This document shows positions 40,376 to 52,650 of a stretch of 64,000 nucleotides of DNA, piece by piece; position 1 is the first letter of the stretch, and each line of letters opens with the position of its first letter. Position numbers and translations under genes: made by a program. Under the pieces are notes generated by a model. It was not told the origin of the DNA, did not search any database, and saw nothing but the letters and a program-made list of their open reading frames with translations. The stretch spans positions 10,578,001-10,642,000 of the forward strand of contig JAILWY010000009.1 of the NCBI GenBank assembly GCA_022113835.1. Direction: 5' to 3'. The stretch comes from Atopsyche davidsoni (taxonomy: Eukaryota > Arthropoda > Insecta > Trichoptera > Hydrobiosidae).

Positions 40376-40515
40376 CACGTCTATGATCTGTTGCAGGGTG
40401 AGGCCGAACTTGACCTCGAGAGCCTCGGACTCGTTGGCCACGGGCCGCTCCAGCGTGTTGTATGTCCCGAGGAGGTTGTTCAGCAGGCGCTTCTCGTGAG
40501 GACCCCCACAAGACC
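40376..40515 (-). CDS. nAChRalpha6: Exon 2: N-terminal helix and start of the ligand-binding domain
   Basis: This 140-nt exon is two bases completing a Gly (or other) codon plus 46 codons, from SCGGPHEKRLLNNLLGTYNT to LTLQQIIDV. GPHEKRLL is the N-terminal amphipathic helix of the alpha5/6/7 group. An NES N-glycosylation site is at residues 27-29 of the exon. The acceptor is a T-rich tract ending TTTTAG, with AG at 40517-40516. The donor is GTG|GTGAGT at 40375. It ends in phase 0 after Asp-Val, so either exon 3 copy can follow and restore the family sequence DVDEKNQ. The length and both phases suit this exon in insect alpha6 genes. It is separated from exon 3 by an unusually long intron of about 18 kb (to the first copy) or 28 kb (to the second). 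Confidence 0.96.
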
Positions 40516-41290
40516 CTAAAACCAAAAATAACAAAACCTTCATTTTTTGCACTATTCTCAATATGTTAATTGCAAATGGCAGTCACGCACTGATAATTTA
40601 CCATTTCAAAGGAGTATCATCAATCTTTAGAACCTAAAAACTGAAATAAATATGTAAACAAAATAGTTTTAAATTATTTTTGTTCCCGTTAAGACCTATT
40701 TTTATGCTGGCTGTGTTTGTTTGTTACGTTATATATATTTTAATAAAATAATAATCTTCTTTTTTTTGAAGTGAAGTAATTCGAAGAAAATGTTTGAAAT
40801 CGTCATTTTAGAGTAAAAGTTATTGAAATATAGGTGTAACATTTACGGAACATCCATTAGTTACATAATTATTATATTTCATTATTCTAATATTCCATAC
40901 ACTGATGTTCTTTGTTAAAGTTGTCCTTTGTTAAATGATAAATTCATTATATCTAATGTGATTACTTAACATCTACTATCAACATTAAATATCGCACAGA
41001 AGACAATATTACGTTTTAGTCAAATAATTTGATAAGGCATCTACTTCCTACTAATTAACCACATTATCGATGCTTGCTTTAAGTAAAATTAAATTTTCAA
41101 TTTGAAAACAATGCCGCTTTACAAATATTTTAAGCGAAGAACTTCGAGTCAATAAATTATAATTATCGACTATTTTCCAATTGTTTTACAAACTATTATA
41201 TCAAATGAAGTAGAAATTAATTTAGTTTGTTCTTAACATGGAATATTTTGAGATATAAAATTACAATAATAAAACATTGCTTTGTAATAT

Positions 41291-41307
41291 GTATATATAT
41301 ATATATA
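41291..41307. repeat. TA microsatellite
   Basis: An uninterrupted run of alternating T and A in intron 1. Confidence 0.85.
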
Positions 41308-42043
41308 AAGTGACCTTATATATTGTCATTTATATTTAATGTGACCAAAAAAACATAATGAGGTGAAGTGAATGTAGTCGAGTAGATTTTATATATACAC
41401 CTATTTTAAAACATTGGATAGGTACACTTCTGGAATTTAAGGTACGATACTTAAAACAGTACAATTAACACAAAATAAATAAAGTTTGTATCTAACAATA
41501 TACATGTGAAAATATAGGGTCAAAGAGCTTGTGTTGGCATCATCGGATAAAGAGTGGGAAGATAGTTATATAAAAAGTGATTAACACCAAGACAAGATAC
41601 TTTCATCATAAAGAGATCCCATCTCATCCCTCGTTCCCAAAGGAACAAACTGGGTGAAAACAAAATCAATAGTTCGGGAGGATTACTTCGTTCTGTTTTT
41701 TTTTGTCGTTGTATTTTCTTATATATCATAAATATATATTGTGAAAATATTTATCTGATTCTTGTATCTAACAAGCATACTGTGTATAACATAACCCAAG
41801 TATTTATTAAATTAAGAAATTTCTTTACGACCTTTTTTCGATAACATCATTTAAAAAATATCGAAAATAATTCATTTACTACGAACCCTAAAAACCCTTA
41901 AATATTTGCCAGAAAAGCTAAGAGCCCCACGGATCGTCAAGTTATTCTTATCGACAAGGTATGCGCATATTTTTGTTTCATACATCAAATGCTTAATTTT
42001 AGTTTTGTTTTCATATACTTTACCTTTTCCATAAAATATTATA

Positions 42044-42082
42044 CATATATATATATATTTTTTTTTTTTTATGTATATATAT
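42044..42082. repeat. TA/T-rich simple repeat
   Basis: ATATATAT is followed by a run of T and a second TATATAT run. Confidence 0.8.
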
Positions 42083-45000
42083 TTTTTTGAATCTATATTT
42101 AAAAACTGTATGTATAATGTACAATTATTAATATATCAATATGCGTAAAATCAGAAGGGTAATGACTTAATTATTCGCTACATGAACATCGCACGTCGCT
42201 GGGCTAGCTATGGGATAAATGTCAATAAATCTAACGCCATAATCACTAAAATGCTGTTTATTTAGTGATTTAACTTATCATTCAAGAAAATCAAATATAT
42301 AAAAATAATGAAAATATCTTCAGAATAATAATTGTATTACATTAGTATACTGAATATGAATGTTTTCGTTTTGAAACTAAACTATGAAAAAAAAAAATAA
42401 TAATAAAATGCGCTTATTAATGAGTTTACATATTATCATTAATTTAAAGCACTTAATACAAAATTTATTCACAATAAAGACTTAAATATCAAAATAATAA
42501 GTAATCAATATCTTTGTTTAAAACCGTTATAATATGACGATAGTGTCAAACCATGTCATATTTATCATACAAGTTTATTTTGTTCACACTTGTGACATGT
42601 TAACGCAATACACTCTTATCAAGAACACGAGTTAATATGTATTCTTGTAGCACCTTAATAACGTGACACGACAAAACATTACAACACATCTGATCGTGAC
42701 TGTTATGTCACCATTAAGGAACTCCTCCGCCGTACGACCCCTGAGTTTCCCGCATTCAGAAGTATTCATATTTTACCTGCTATATGCCGGCATATACTGC
42801 CGACTGAATGTGTCAGTAAACTTACTACTTCCCAACAAAATACACTGATTATAATGCGATTGAGTCTCAGCCGTTTAAAAGGATAGTCCAAAATTTATAC
42901 GTATTTATTTTTCATTGAATATATATTAACAAATTAATTTTACGACCCAATAGGGATTTTACTGTACGTAACTTGTACAATCACTTTGTTTTTTAAACAA
43001 GAGTATCAATTCGCTCAGAAAAATACACGAAGTGTAGCTTAAAGGGCTTTCCTGAATACAAAACGGCCTCCCCTCACCCCTTAAACCAACACCTTGTACT
43101 GTAAGCTCTTTTCTACAAACATTTTGCTTCACTAACAGAATCCTTCTGCTCCCCATAAAGATAGCTACGTCCCCGTGTTGTTCTTGCGCCGCGCTCGCTG
43201 CCTTCTACCACACATGTTTTTACAAGTTATAATGGTTTGAATAAATTAGCTTTGTTTTGCGATTTTAGAATTGTGATAATGAAGATTAGCCCGTCAAAGC
43301 ACTCTGTGAGAGCACCACTTTTTTATTTGATAGTTTTTATAAACGTATAAGATGAAGGTCGTGAGAATAAACAAATACTTCTGCTAATTACACATGCGCT
43401 AACTTGACTTTGTAACCATGCTGAAAGTTTTGAAATGATGGGTATTATTTTTCTTATATAACTACATCTTAAGTAGCTAAAATTCTTTGGTATTAAAATA
43501 TTTTTACTGCGTGAAAAATAATCTGATGTCTAATTATAATCATGTAAAAAGTCAATAAAACACTCCAAGTATGATATAGTCTAGATTAATATATGTATTT
43601 ACAACCTTCCCCCGCTCCGTTAACGAGTAATCGAGCGAGCATACGTTTCAACGAATTCCCTCAATGTTGTTTTAAATTAATCAGAGTATTGAAAATACCC
43701 TACTAGGAAACACTCGTTTGTAAACTGTTCTCTGCTGTAGAATTTTTTTGTGGAGGTAAAATATTTAAAAATAAAATGTAATTAAAATGTTGAATCTCGT
43801 AGACTTTGATAAACGGTAATAAATCTAAAGATATATATTTGAGTAGTAAAATGTCGTCAAGTAGACATAAATTACACGCCATCCAAATTAGCCACAACAG
43901 ACGCAAAGACAATTCAATGGTAAAGCTGCGAATGGAGAGCGTCTTCCTCTCCGCTAATTATTTAGCGGGCGGGCCGACGGAGCCGCTCGGCCCAGATTGA
44001 GTTCGGATAAAGCCCGACCATTAATCCAGCGATGACGTGTGGAGACGAGCCTGTTAAATGGCGACGCTATAACAAATTACCAGGCGCGGAGGAATGACAA
44101 TGGCTAGACGAGCCGCTAATTAATCCATAACGAGAAAATATTAAGGTTAATTAAATATTTTTTATTTCAAAACCACAGGTGGGAGACAGCCAAAATTTAA
44201 ATAATTACTGTCAATTAATTAATTGATGTGTTAAATAATAAAGGGTCGGAACTGCTAGTGAAATGAAATGTTTTGTCGAAGAATATTTATTAATATTATT
44301 TGTGTACATTTAAATTAAAGTGATACTTACTACCCCGGAGTATGTGAAATGTATAAAGAAAATATTTTAGTACGCCATCTGAGAATTGGTAATAACGCGA
44401 GGTGATCGCGGTTGACCACCAACCAAACTGCATGCATGAGGTTTCTGTGAATGAATTGTATTTTGATTCTGGAGCTCTACACAAAGTACTTTTCTGTAAA
44501 AAGTAGCTTCCTGTACTTTTAAGTTGGAAAATTGATAAATCTATAAATGTTATAACTATTCGAAAAATTAGTAACTACCCGTTATAACCAAAAAAAACTA
44601 ACTCGAAAAAAACTTATCTGGTTCTGAACCTTAACATTTTACTTCAGTATTAGGAGAGTAAGTGTATATTTTGTTATTCACCTGAAATGACTACGTTAAC
44701 AACAAATAAAACTGGACACGAGTAGCTATAATAATTTTATTACCTCAATGGGAACATTACCACACACTGTAGTCTCACCGAATCACAGTCGATATGTGAC
44801 CCTTTCTCAATTACCATAACTTAAACTATAATTCATCAAATTATTTTCGAGTAAATATTAAATTAAAAAAATTGAATATTGTAAATTTATATATTACTTA
44901 CTGTAAGACATTTTCTCGAATTGGAATCGCCTCCTGAAGAAACGACCCAGGTTTCAGAAACTCGTTGTATAAATTCTCTTGAATAATTTATAACTCGAGT

Positions 45001-46830
45001 CGGATCAAAGTACTTTTCAGAATACTACCTGCATACATTAACGTACCTCCGCGTTGTTCGTAAGAGAGTTACGTATTAAGATATTGTTGGTTATTTACGG
45101 ACCGTAACATATTTACGGGGTTGACTCCAACCGTTGTCACTGAACAAAGGTTCGGCGTGTCGTACACAATAGTGAGGATTTTACAAATAGGCCCCGGCTC
45201 TGCGCACATCCCCGCAGAGATCATTAATGAAGCCGCGCGCGGGAACTTCGTGTGTTATAATTTAATACCACGGCTAGCTTTAAAGAGGCCGTCATATTAT
45301 ATTCAAAAATAATTATTTTACGACCGCGACATTATCGCTAAACTGAGTTATAGCCCTGCTAGTAATGTTAAATCCTCCTCAGGGTAAATACTTCACGTAC
45401 CCGGCTTTGTTTACTTAGGAGCGATATTCTTAGAAAAGAAAGGAGGTCACGTCATGGAAAATAAGCCAAGCGTATTTCTCGAAATGAGGAGACTTCTGAG
45501 CGGTAGATGGAAGAAAAAATGTCAAACCGATGTTTTAATTTATACTCGAGCAATAAAACGCCAGATTTCATCTCATTCTCAAAGAAGAATAAATCAAACG
45601 ACGACTCTCAGCCCTCCCGGCGTTTAAATGAGTGCTTAAGTATAAAATAATAAATAGGTATTTGTAAACCATTGTTCCGTGGAGAAGGCCGTGATTAATG
45701 CGGGACTGTCATTCAAATTCAAACATTATGAATTTAATTTATAAAATTATACCAGAAATAATAGTTGAAGTATTTTAGCTCGCTTAAAATACGAAATATA
45801 ATTTATTAAAATGTATCTGCTTTTGTAATCACGACTTATCACTGCCACTTTACCCAGAAGACATATCTAAATCACCAGAGTTATCACTATCCGTAAACCT
45901 CATTGTTGTCGAATTTGGAGGAATCTGTCAATGCGGAAGCGCTTCTCGATCCATTGATTTATAATTGGCTCGGCATATTTGCGGTCCGCCTGTTCATTAC
46001 ATACGATCGATGATTGTGGTGTTAAATTGTATACTCCTTATTGCGTGATGCGACACTCGGCGGATCTCGCGTCTATTTGTGATCAAAGGTAGTGTTACTG
46101 AGCGATTCAATAGTCGAGGGGGGACTTCACAACTTGTTAATAATTTGATACACAACTGAATAATTCTCTAATTTCATAACACGGAATGATAGTTACGTGT
46201 TATCGTAGAAATGTTTTTTTAATTACATTTTATAATTAAATAAAATACTTAGATTTGATATGAGTCACAACGAATGCTCATATCTATTAAACAAAATAAA
46301 TTAAGTATTTACTTTTTCGTTCTCAAAGCTCTAACTTTCAGATTAAATTACTTAAAATTAGTATTAAATAACAAATTTTAATGTCAACGAATACGATTCA
46401 CGAATACGAATACGATTCAAAATCATGTTATTATTTAACTATTTTAACTTAATTATTAAGAATTCATCAAAGTTTGTTTAACTAATTTTGTAAGTAACAA
46501 ATAGATGATTCAAATACGTACACAAAAAAATAAATTTAGTACAATTCAATTAAAAATTATGTAAATCTATAATACATCTCTAATTTTATAGTCATTCACG
46601 AAACTTTTATATGTTTATAAATAAAATATTTCTATCTTAACCACCGTTATAAAAAGTCAGCACGATATTTTGATGTTAGTAATACAGAGTAAATGGTACC
46701 TAAAATTCATTGACATTTCAATAGATGTAGTTTACATGAAATATTCGGGGAGCGTCGTGATAGCGCCGGATCCAATATCGGCCGAGACACGCGGACCGAT
46801 AGCCGCCGACAGACGCGTGAGTCTGCCGCC

Positions 46831-46960
46831 CCGCCTCGCCCCGCCTCGCCCCGCCTCGCCCCGCCTCGCCCCGCCTCGCCCCGCCTCGCCACGCCTCGCC
46901 GCGCCTCGCCCCGCCTCGCCACGCCTCGCCACGCCTCGCCCCTCCCCGCCCCGCTTCGCC
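46831..46960 (+). repeat. 10-bp minisatellite, 13 units
   Basis: The unit CCGCCTCGCC is repeated 13 times without a phase break. The first six copies are identical; later copies vary in the first base (A or G), and the eleventh and twelfth change inside (CCTCCCCGCC, CCGCTTCGCC). Arg/Gly/Ala-rich and Pro/Arg-rich ORFs on both strands come from this repeat. The pre-mRNA strand carries GGCGAGGCGG units. It is likely polymorphic in copy number. Confidence 0.97.
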
Positions 46961-47205
46961 CCGCTCGACGTTCAATTCAATCTGCCGAATCGGAGATGAA
47001 CGCAGCGCGATAAAATAATTTGACGCGCTTTCTTTCTCGCGGCGCCCTCCCCGCACGCTTGTCTTCTTTGCGGCCTCATAAAAATTGCCATTCGTTTTTA
47101 TTTGTCAAAAACCACCTCTCATATTCGGTCGGTCTGCGGGAAAGGGTCGGTGAGAGAGTATAAATCTGCTGGTGAAAATTAAGGGCGCCACAGACCGAAC
47201 TGGCA

Positions 47206-47240
47206 GGGAGGGCGCGGGGAGGGCGCGGGGAGGGCGCGGG
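47206..47240 (+). repeat. 11-bp tandem repeat, three copies
   Basis: GGGAGGGCGCG is repeated three times exactly, followed by GG of a fourth. It lies 250 bp from the 10-bp minisatellite in the same GC island. Confidence 0.9.
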
Positions 47241-50200
47241 GACGCGTGGAGGCAATTCGCACAAAACTACGCGGGGGGCCGGCGATAAAATGGAAAAGTA
47301 ACGCCAGCCGTGGGCTGCTTTATGTGTGCCCCAATAAACAGCAATACCTTCCGGGAATCCTTCGGCTACCTTTCAGTACACGGGAAGTATGCCAGAGATT
47401 TCCACGATCCAGACAAATGATATTACCCACTGTCATGCTTTAGTGAATAAAAATACCTAATTGATAATATTGACTAGGTATTGAATAAAACAATTGCATA
47501 GTGATATGAATGATCCCTAAAATAAAACAGTGTCAATTCATCTAGAAACTTAATAAAATATAGGAAATAAAGGCAATAATTGAAGTAAATATTAGGTTTG
47601 CACAGTTTAATTTTACATACCTTATGTCCTGAGAAAAAACCATAACAAATTCAATATAATAATGTAAAATATAAAATAACAAATAAACGAAGATTATTAA
47701 ACCTACATATTTTATTGCTATATGCACATAACGCGTTTAAGTTTAATGTCAAAGTATTTTAATATTTAATTATTAATTAAGCGTGAAGTGCACACTAATT
47801 CATGTAAAAAAAACACTGTCTTAAATAAACGGTTTCAATTCATTTTAAGAGCGTAGCAGTGTTTCATATATATTCGCAATTTTAGATAATTTATTTTCAT
47901 ATTTCATTGAAAATTCTGTATGAATTTGTGATGAATAAAATGATGGTTCACCAAAAAATATTTTTCACCGAATTTATTTCACGGGGGATGCTAAATTTTC
48001 AACAATGGGTTTGCAATATTCCAACACGCGCACTAGAAAGTATTTGCTGAAAGATACAAATGTAACGCTGGGCTTGAAATGTGGTTTCATATTTTAAAAT
48101 AGCATTGAAATATTTCTTCTGACCTTTTTAGCTCGGGTAGTCGATAAATCATTTATACTAAACAAATTACTGTGATACCTTTTCTGTGATGTTTATGTGA
48201 ATACCTTTATAAATATTCAATTGCAATAATATTATTTGTACATTGCAAAAATTTATGACAACAATATTTTATTTACCCTATCAATATGTCTTCTTTCGAA
48301 CTTATTCGCAGTGTGATATTTTTCTTGTTTACGTGTATTTAACTCATGAGTATTTATGAACTAAAAAAAAGATCTATTTAAAATTTACAAAAAACCTTTA
48401 CCGGGCCAGTTTGATTTTACAGTGATTATTTAAAGTTTGCGTTTTATATTTTATAAATATATATGTTGTTGACAACGAATAAAATAAAAATTTATTGTAA
48501 TAAAAAATAATTAAAGCTATGTTGTGTTTTAAATAAATAAGCATGCATCAGCGGTTTAAAATATATTAATATATTTAAATATATTTTAGAATGGTACGAA
48601 AACTTAGATATAATTAACTGCTTACATTGATAACTAATTTGTGATTAAATTAAATTGGCTGACTATTAAGTTGGTACAATACAACCACCCTATACTTTTT
48701 TGCTCATATCTCTTTTTCCCGTCTTTTTTCTCTCCTTCATGTTTTTTTAAAGCTTATTGTTTTATATTTATAGCCGAGACTTGTTGCATTAACTCTCGTA
48801 TTCCAATGTTATATTAAAATATTTTTCTGAGGGTTTTGGTTGTAGGTTAATCCTATTGGTTTATAAATGTCGTTAAGGTGTCAGCAAAAATAGTAATAAA
48901 ATCACAATGAAAAAATATGGCTTGTTTTATCAATTTATTTATTTAAATAACGAAGAAACATAGCAGCTGTAATTTTCCCTAAGCGTACCCCCGAAAGTCG
49001 GCATTTGGATAAAGGGTAGAGGTATCATGAGCAATTGGAGGACCTGAGTGAGTCCCGTGAGAGCCCGAGGAGTGATTAACGGCGTCATTAGCGACAGGGG
49101 CGGCGCGCGGGGAAGGCGAGGCCCGCGTCAAACTAATGCTATTAGAATCAAATCAATATTGTTCGGTATAAACGTTATAACAATCAAATTATAATACAAT
49201 ATTAGTATTGTTTTGTCAAACGTTTCATTAATACAGCTACAACTCACTCAATGAAGATGTATTTTGAAGGTCAAAATTATTTAACAAAAGGACACTTGAA
49301 AATTAATTGAATTCTGTACTAAATGCTTTGATATTTATATTTACCGGATATTATATTTTAATTCTGTAATTTTCAATTAATTCATTAGAAAACCTTTATT
49401 TAGATTATTATAACAAAGCTGTATTTTTATAAATTAATTGTATCAATATTAAAATATTACCATCCTCGAATACATTTGATATATAAAAACATTTATATAA
49501 TATAATTAATAGTTTGAATACTATTAATATAAAAGCTAACTCAACAATTATTTTTTATTAAAATTAAGCATAATAGTACTATAATAAGTTTATAACAATA
49601 TAATAATGAAAAATACCTTTTAGCATACAAAATATTTTGATAACTTATGAAGCAAAACTTGTTGCTTTTTGTATGGAAATCACTGGAAAATTCTTCAAAA
49701 TTATAAATTTCAGTAATAAAACGTGGTAATATTTTATTTTTTTTAACTCGATTACATAAAAATATGTTTTAAATTCAAGTACGCAAATTGATTTACTTGC
49801 AATTCAAAATACCATTAAAGCTATGAAGCAAATTCACATTATAAAAAATAAAACTGGTGGATAAGTATTATAAAATTAGCATTTCCTACTTTATTTGAGT
49901 TTAATACACCTTTGCGTAAAAAGAATTAATTCAACATTTAAAAAAATACATTTCTGTCATGATATATTCATACGTTACTGAATTCGTTTTCGCCAAGTCA
50001 GTAAAAAATGCTTTCTTCTGTATATTAATGTAGGTGCGTTAGCTTTATCAATTTACATAATACCGACGAGTGAATAATTCAGAGAGTTTAGTACCTTATA
50101 CTATAATAATCATACTATGAAAATAGACGTTCAAATTACCCACGGATATCATCTTGCTCTCATTTGGTAATTATGAAATTGTACAATCATTACATGGATA

Positions 50201-51132
50201 TAAATTTCCAATTTAGATTCATGTTACGCAATAAGACTGTAAAACTGCAAATGTAGCCGAATGTTTGAAAATCTACAAATCTACATATATAATAAAAAAT
50301 ACAAATTGTAAAATCGTTCATCTTTATATGCAAGAATTATAAATTTTGTGGCATGCAAAAAAATTGTTTTATGAAAACAAATTATTGAACTAGCAAGATA
50401 ACTGCTTTATCTTTTTTAAGATATTAAATTATTTTCACTGTGAATTTCTCGATAAAAGTTAGACAAATCACAATCTAAGAAACACAAAAGAAATTCATCG
50501 AGCAACCAACGAGCCTCCAACAAAGAAGGCACTCGCTCGAGAGACCGACCTGAACTAACAGCCCTGGTAGGCAATGATTTGAAACAGATGATTCCGAGTA
50601 CATATTGTTATATTAAATACCTTATTACATTTTTTTAATACTGCCAATAAAAATAACATATTCTATAATTTAAATATTTTTTCATTATTTCATGCTACCA
50701 TTAATAACAGCTGTTATTTTAATTGGTCGAAATAAGATTCCAAATTCCTTATTTTAAGTAAAATTTAGCCATCGCTGATACTGTTTCATTTATTTTATTT
50801 GTGACATAAACAATACATTCTAACGTAAATCATGATCATCGGGAGCAGACTAGGCAAAATACTTTGTATTCTTCTTAAAGCCCTACTTTTGTATAATGTT
50901 TAACTTAATAAAAAATATTAACTTTTATTTATCATCGTATAAAACCATTACGCTTATACTTCAGCTCGCTACAATATTCCTTCAATCTAAAAAACAATAT
51001 GGCCCGTCGACAACGAAATTTCGACTACCAATAGCCAATATCTAAGCGGGCCCTGAATATCAATGGAAGATTTTATTCGGTGTTTTCCCGGTAGATTTTC
51101 TAGTCGCCTCGCGCTGAATGGACTCGCCCTCG

Positions 51133-51192
51133 CCTGGGCCCTCTCCTGGGCCCTCTCCTGGGCCTTCTCCTGGGCCCTCTCCTGGGCCTCGC
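51133..51192 (+). repeat. 12-bp minisatellite, five units
   Basis: CCTGGGCCCTCT is repeated five times; unit 3 has one change and unit 5 diverges at its end. Because 12 is a multiple of 3, all frames stay open and give repetitive ORFs (Pro-Gly and Gly-Glu-type repeats). There is no sign that these are translated. Confidence 0.95.
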
Positions 51193-52580
51193 CGACTCCC
51201 TCCCGACAAAGCCGAGCGCCGACACGGCGTGTTCATGTACAAGTCGAGACACATACAGAATCAATCTCACGCATCTCCACGCAACTTGTATGGTGACCAT
51301 ATAATCGAAGGGATAATAGGCGCTCGAAGGTAAAGAAGGTTCGAGCAAAACCGTTGTCAATTTGAATTAATAAAACACTGTCGCACGTTGAACGTATAAA
51401 TTATACCTCTTTCGAATCTCAATACTTGTAACTCTCTATTATGAAACATAAAAACATCAATTTGTGTATTCGTATAATACAAAAGTATACCTTTTTAATA
51501 ATAAATTCTATTTAAAAAATATACAAGTAAATGTTGATTTTTTTTAAAACTCGTTGCATGTAACATTTAATTTGCTAATTTAAAGTAATGGTGGTTTATA
51601 CACAAAACTTTTGAAAAGTAATTAAGTATTTCAATTGATTTAAGAATTTTAGTTTTAATTAAATAGCAGTCAAAAGGTTGGTAAAATTGCTTTGTAAATA
51701 AAAATAAGATCTAAAATCAACAAATCATCGGAAATATTCTTGAAATAATTAATCTGAAATAACCACACTCAGACACATCATGGTTTTAAAAATTATTCAA
51801 CTGTGTGTCACAATAAAGAAGTATTTATTTTAAAAAATGTGGCCTCCATATAAAAATGTAAGTAAAATAATGTTGAAAAAGGATAGACAGAAGCACTAAC
51901 TAATTAAATTTAATACATAATAAAATACTACCTCAAATAACCATTTACCACGAAAATAAAAAATTACGTCACATTCACAGCGCGCACAGATTATTTATAA
52001 AAAAATATATTTATACATATATATACTATAAAATCTAGTCATTAAAAAAAAAGTAAGGCTTAGCAACAATGCTCGGTTAAATATACCTGGCATACCTGTA
52101 ATGTTACAAATTTATATCGATATTAGTTTCGGTTCAAAATATTTTATCAACCGTAAATAACACACTACGCTTTGGGCTCAGTGATTTTGTACAGCCGTAT
52201 GGGGCCCGGTGAGTGTATCGGCTCCGCGTGCAGTGTGGCTGTGCTCCCGTCAATAGGGGGTACTTTTATCACGCGGTCAGTCGATTTTGGCGACAATCGT
52301 GGGGCGTGTTTTTGCTTGGCCCGGGCGTTTTTTGCGAGCTCTCGGACGGGACATTCCATTAAGAGCCGATGACAAAGGGAGCCACCGCCGCAGCTGTCCA
52401 CCCAAATGTACATATAATGAATATTAAGATTTATAGCGTCATTTTTTATCGCCATATCGAGCAATGAAACATTGATTGTATCGTTTATGGGTTACTTTCG
52501 CTTGTGATACTTCTACGTATCTTTATTATTAGATTACCCTCACGGTTTTTTTTTATAGTCTATTGATTTCGGATTACTAC

Positions 52581-52650
52581 CTGAAAACATGAAAACAGTA
52601 CTTAATAAAACGCCTAAAACGTGAGGAAGCAGCATATAAAAATGTTTCAT
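52581..52650 (-). CDS. nAChRalpha6: Candidate exon 1: signal peptide of nAChR alpha6
   Basis: An ATG at 52650-52648 opens 23 codons plus one base. The peptide begins MKHFYMLLPH and ends VFMFS: a lysine at position 2, a hydrophobic core, then Ser/Gly/Cys across the junction, as expected for a secretory signal. It ends at a good donor (CAG|GTAGTA, intron starting at 52580) in phase 1, the phase needed to meet exon 2, which starts with the last two bases of a codon. Joining gives FSGSCGGPHEKR, matching the SCxGPHEKR start of the insect alpha6 mature region. Weak points: the context before this ATG is poor, the frame stays open upstream, and another in-frame ATG with a better context lies at 52695 (starting MDHKIERICF). 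Signal sequences diverge quickly, so homology cannot decide. The true first exon could lie elsewhere, even beyond the window. Confidence 0.45.

Larger units (their letters stand above)
40516..52580 (-). other. Intron 1 (if exon 1 is correctly placed)
   Basis: This intron runs 12,065 nt from GTAGTA at 52580 to AG at 40516. It is AT-rich, with TA microsatellites near 41.3 and 42.05 kb, GC islands at about 43900-44140, 45060-45310, 45900-46130, 46740-47420, 49010-49130, 51000-51340 and 52160-52420, and the minisatellites listed separately. A short motif, ACGAATACGATTC, recurs with variation at about 46385-46420. No other gene is supported. Confidence 0.5.
1..52650 (-). other. nAChRalpha6: nAChR alpha6 gene, 5' portion (partial; 3' end off the left edge)
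   Basis: Five exon positions, one of them duplicated, lie in order on the minus strand and join in phase: exon 1 (candidate) phase 1, exon 2 phase 0, exon 3 (either copy) phase 0, exon 4 phase 2, exon 5 phase 0. All junctions are GT-AG. The product is a pentameric ligand-gated cation channel subunit of the neuronal plasma membrane. It is gated by acetylcholine, and insect alpha6 is the established target of spinosyns. The assignment to alpha6 rests on two 45-nt exon 3 versions, on the wording of exons 4 and 5 ([17 protein letters not shown]), and on the SCxGPHEKRLL start of exon 2. Only about 182 of the usual roughly 490-500 residues are here. Loop C with its vicinal cysteines, the four membrane helices and the variable exon 8 lie outside. 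Seen: exon sequences and splice sites. Known: the family and its alternative exon 3. Inferred: start exon and insect order. Confidence 0.93.

Noticed and set aside
43703..43912. Minus-strand ORF starting with a Leu/Trp-rich stretch, considered as exon 1
   Set aside because: The start is TTG, a stop lies just upstream, and no ATG precedes the hydrophobic part.
46670..47056. Arg-rich, Gly-rich and Pro-rich ORFs on both strands
   Set aside because: All derive from the 10-bp minisatellite.
47542..47727. Minus-strand hydrophobic ORF considered as an alternative signal-peptide exon 1
   Set aside because: The apparent start is GTG, and the only strong donor in it (AAG|GTATGT) leaves phase 2, whereas exon 2 needs phase 1.
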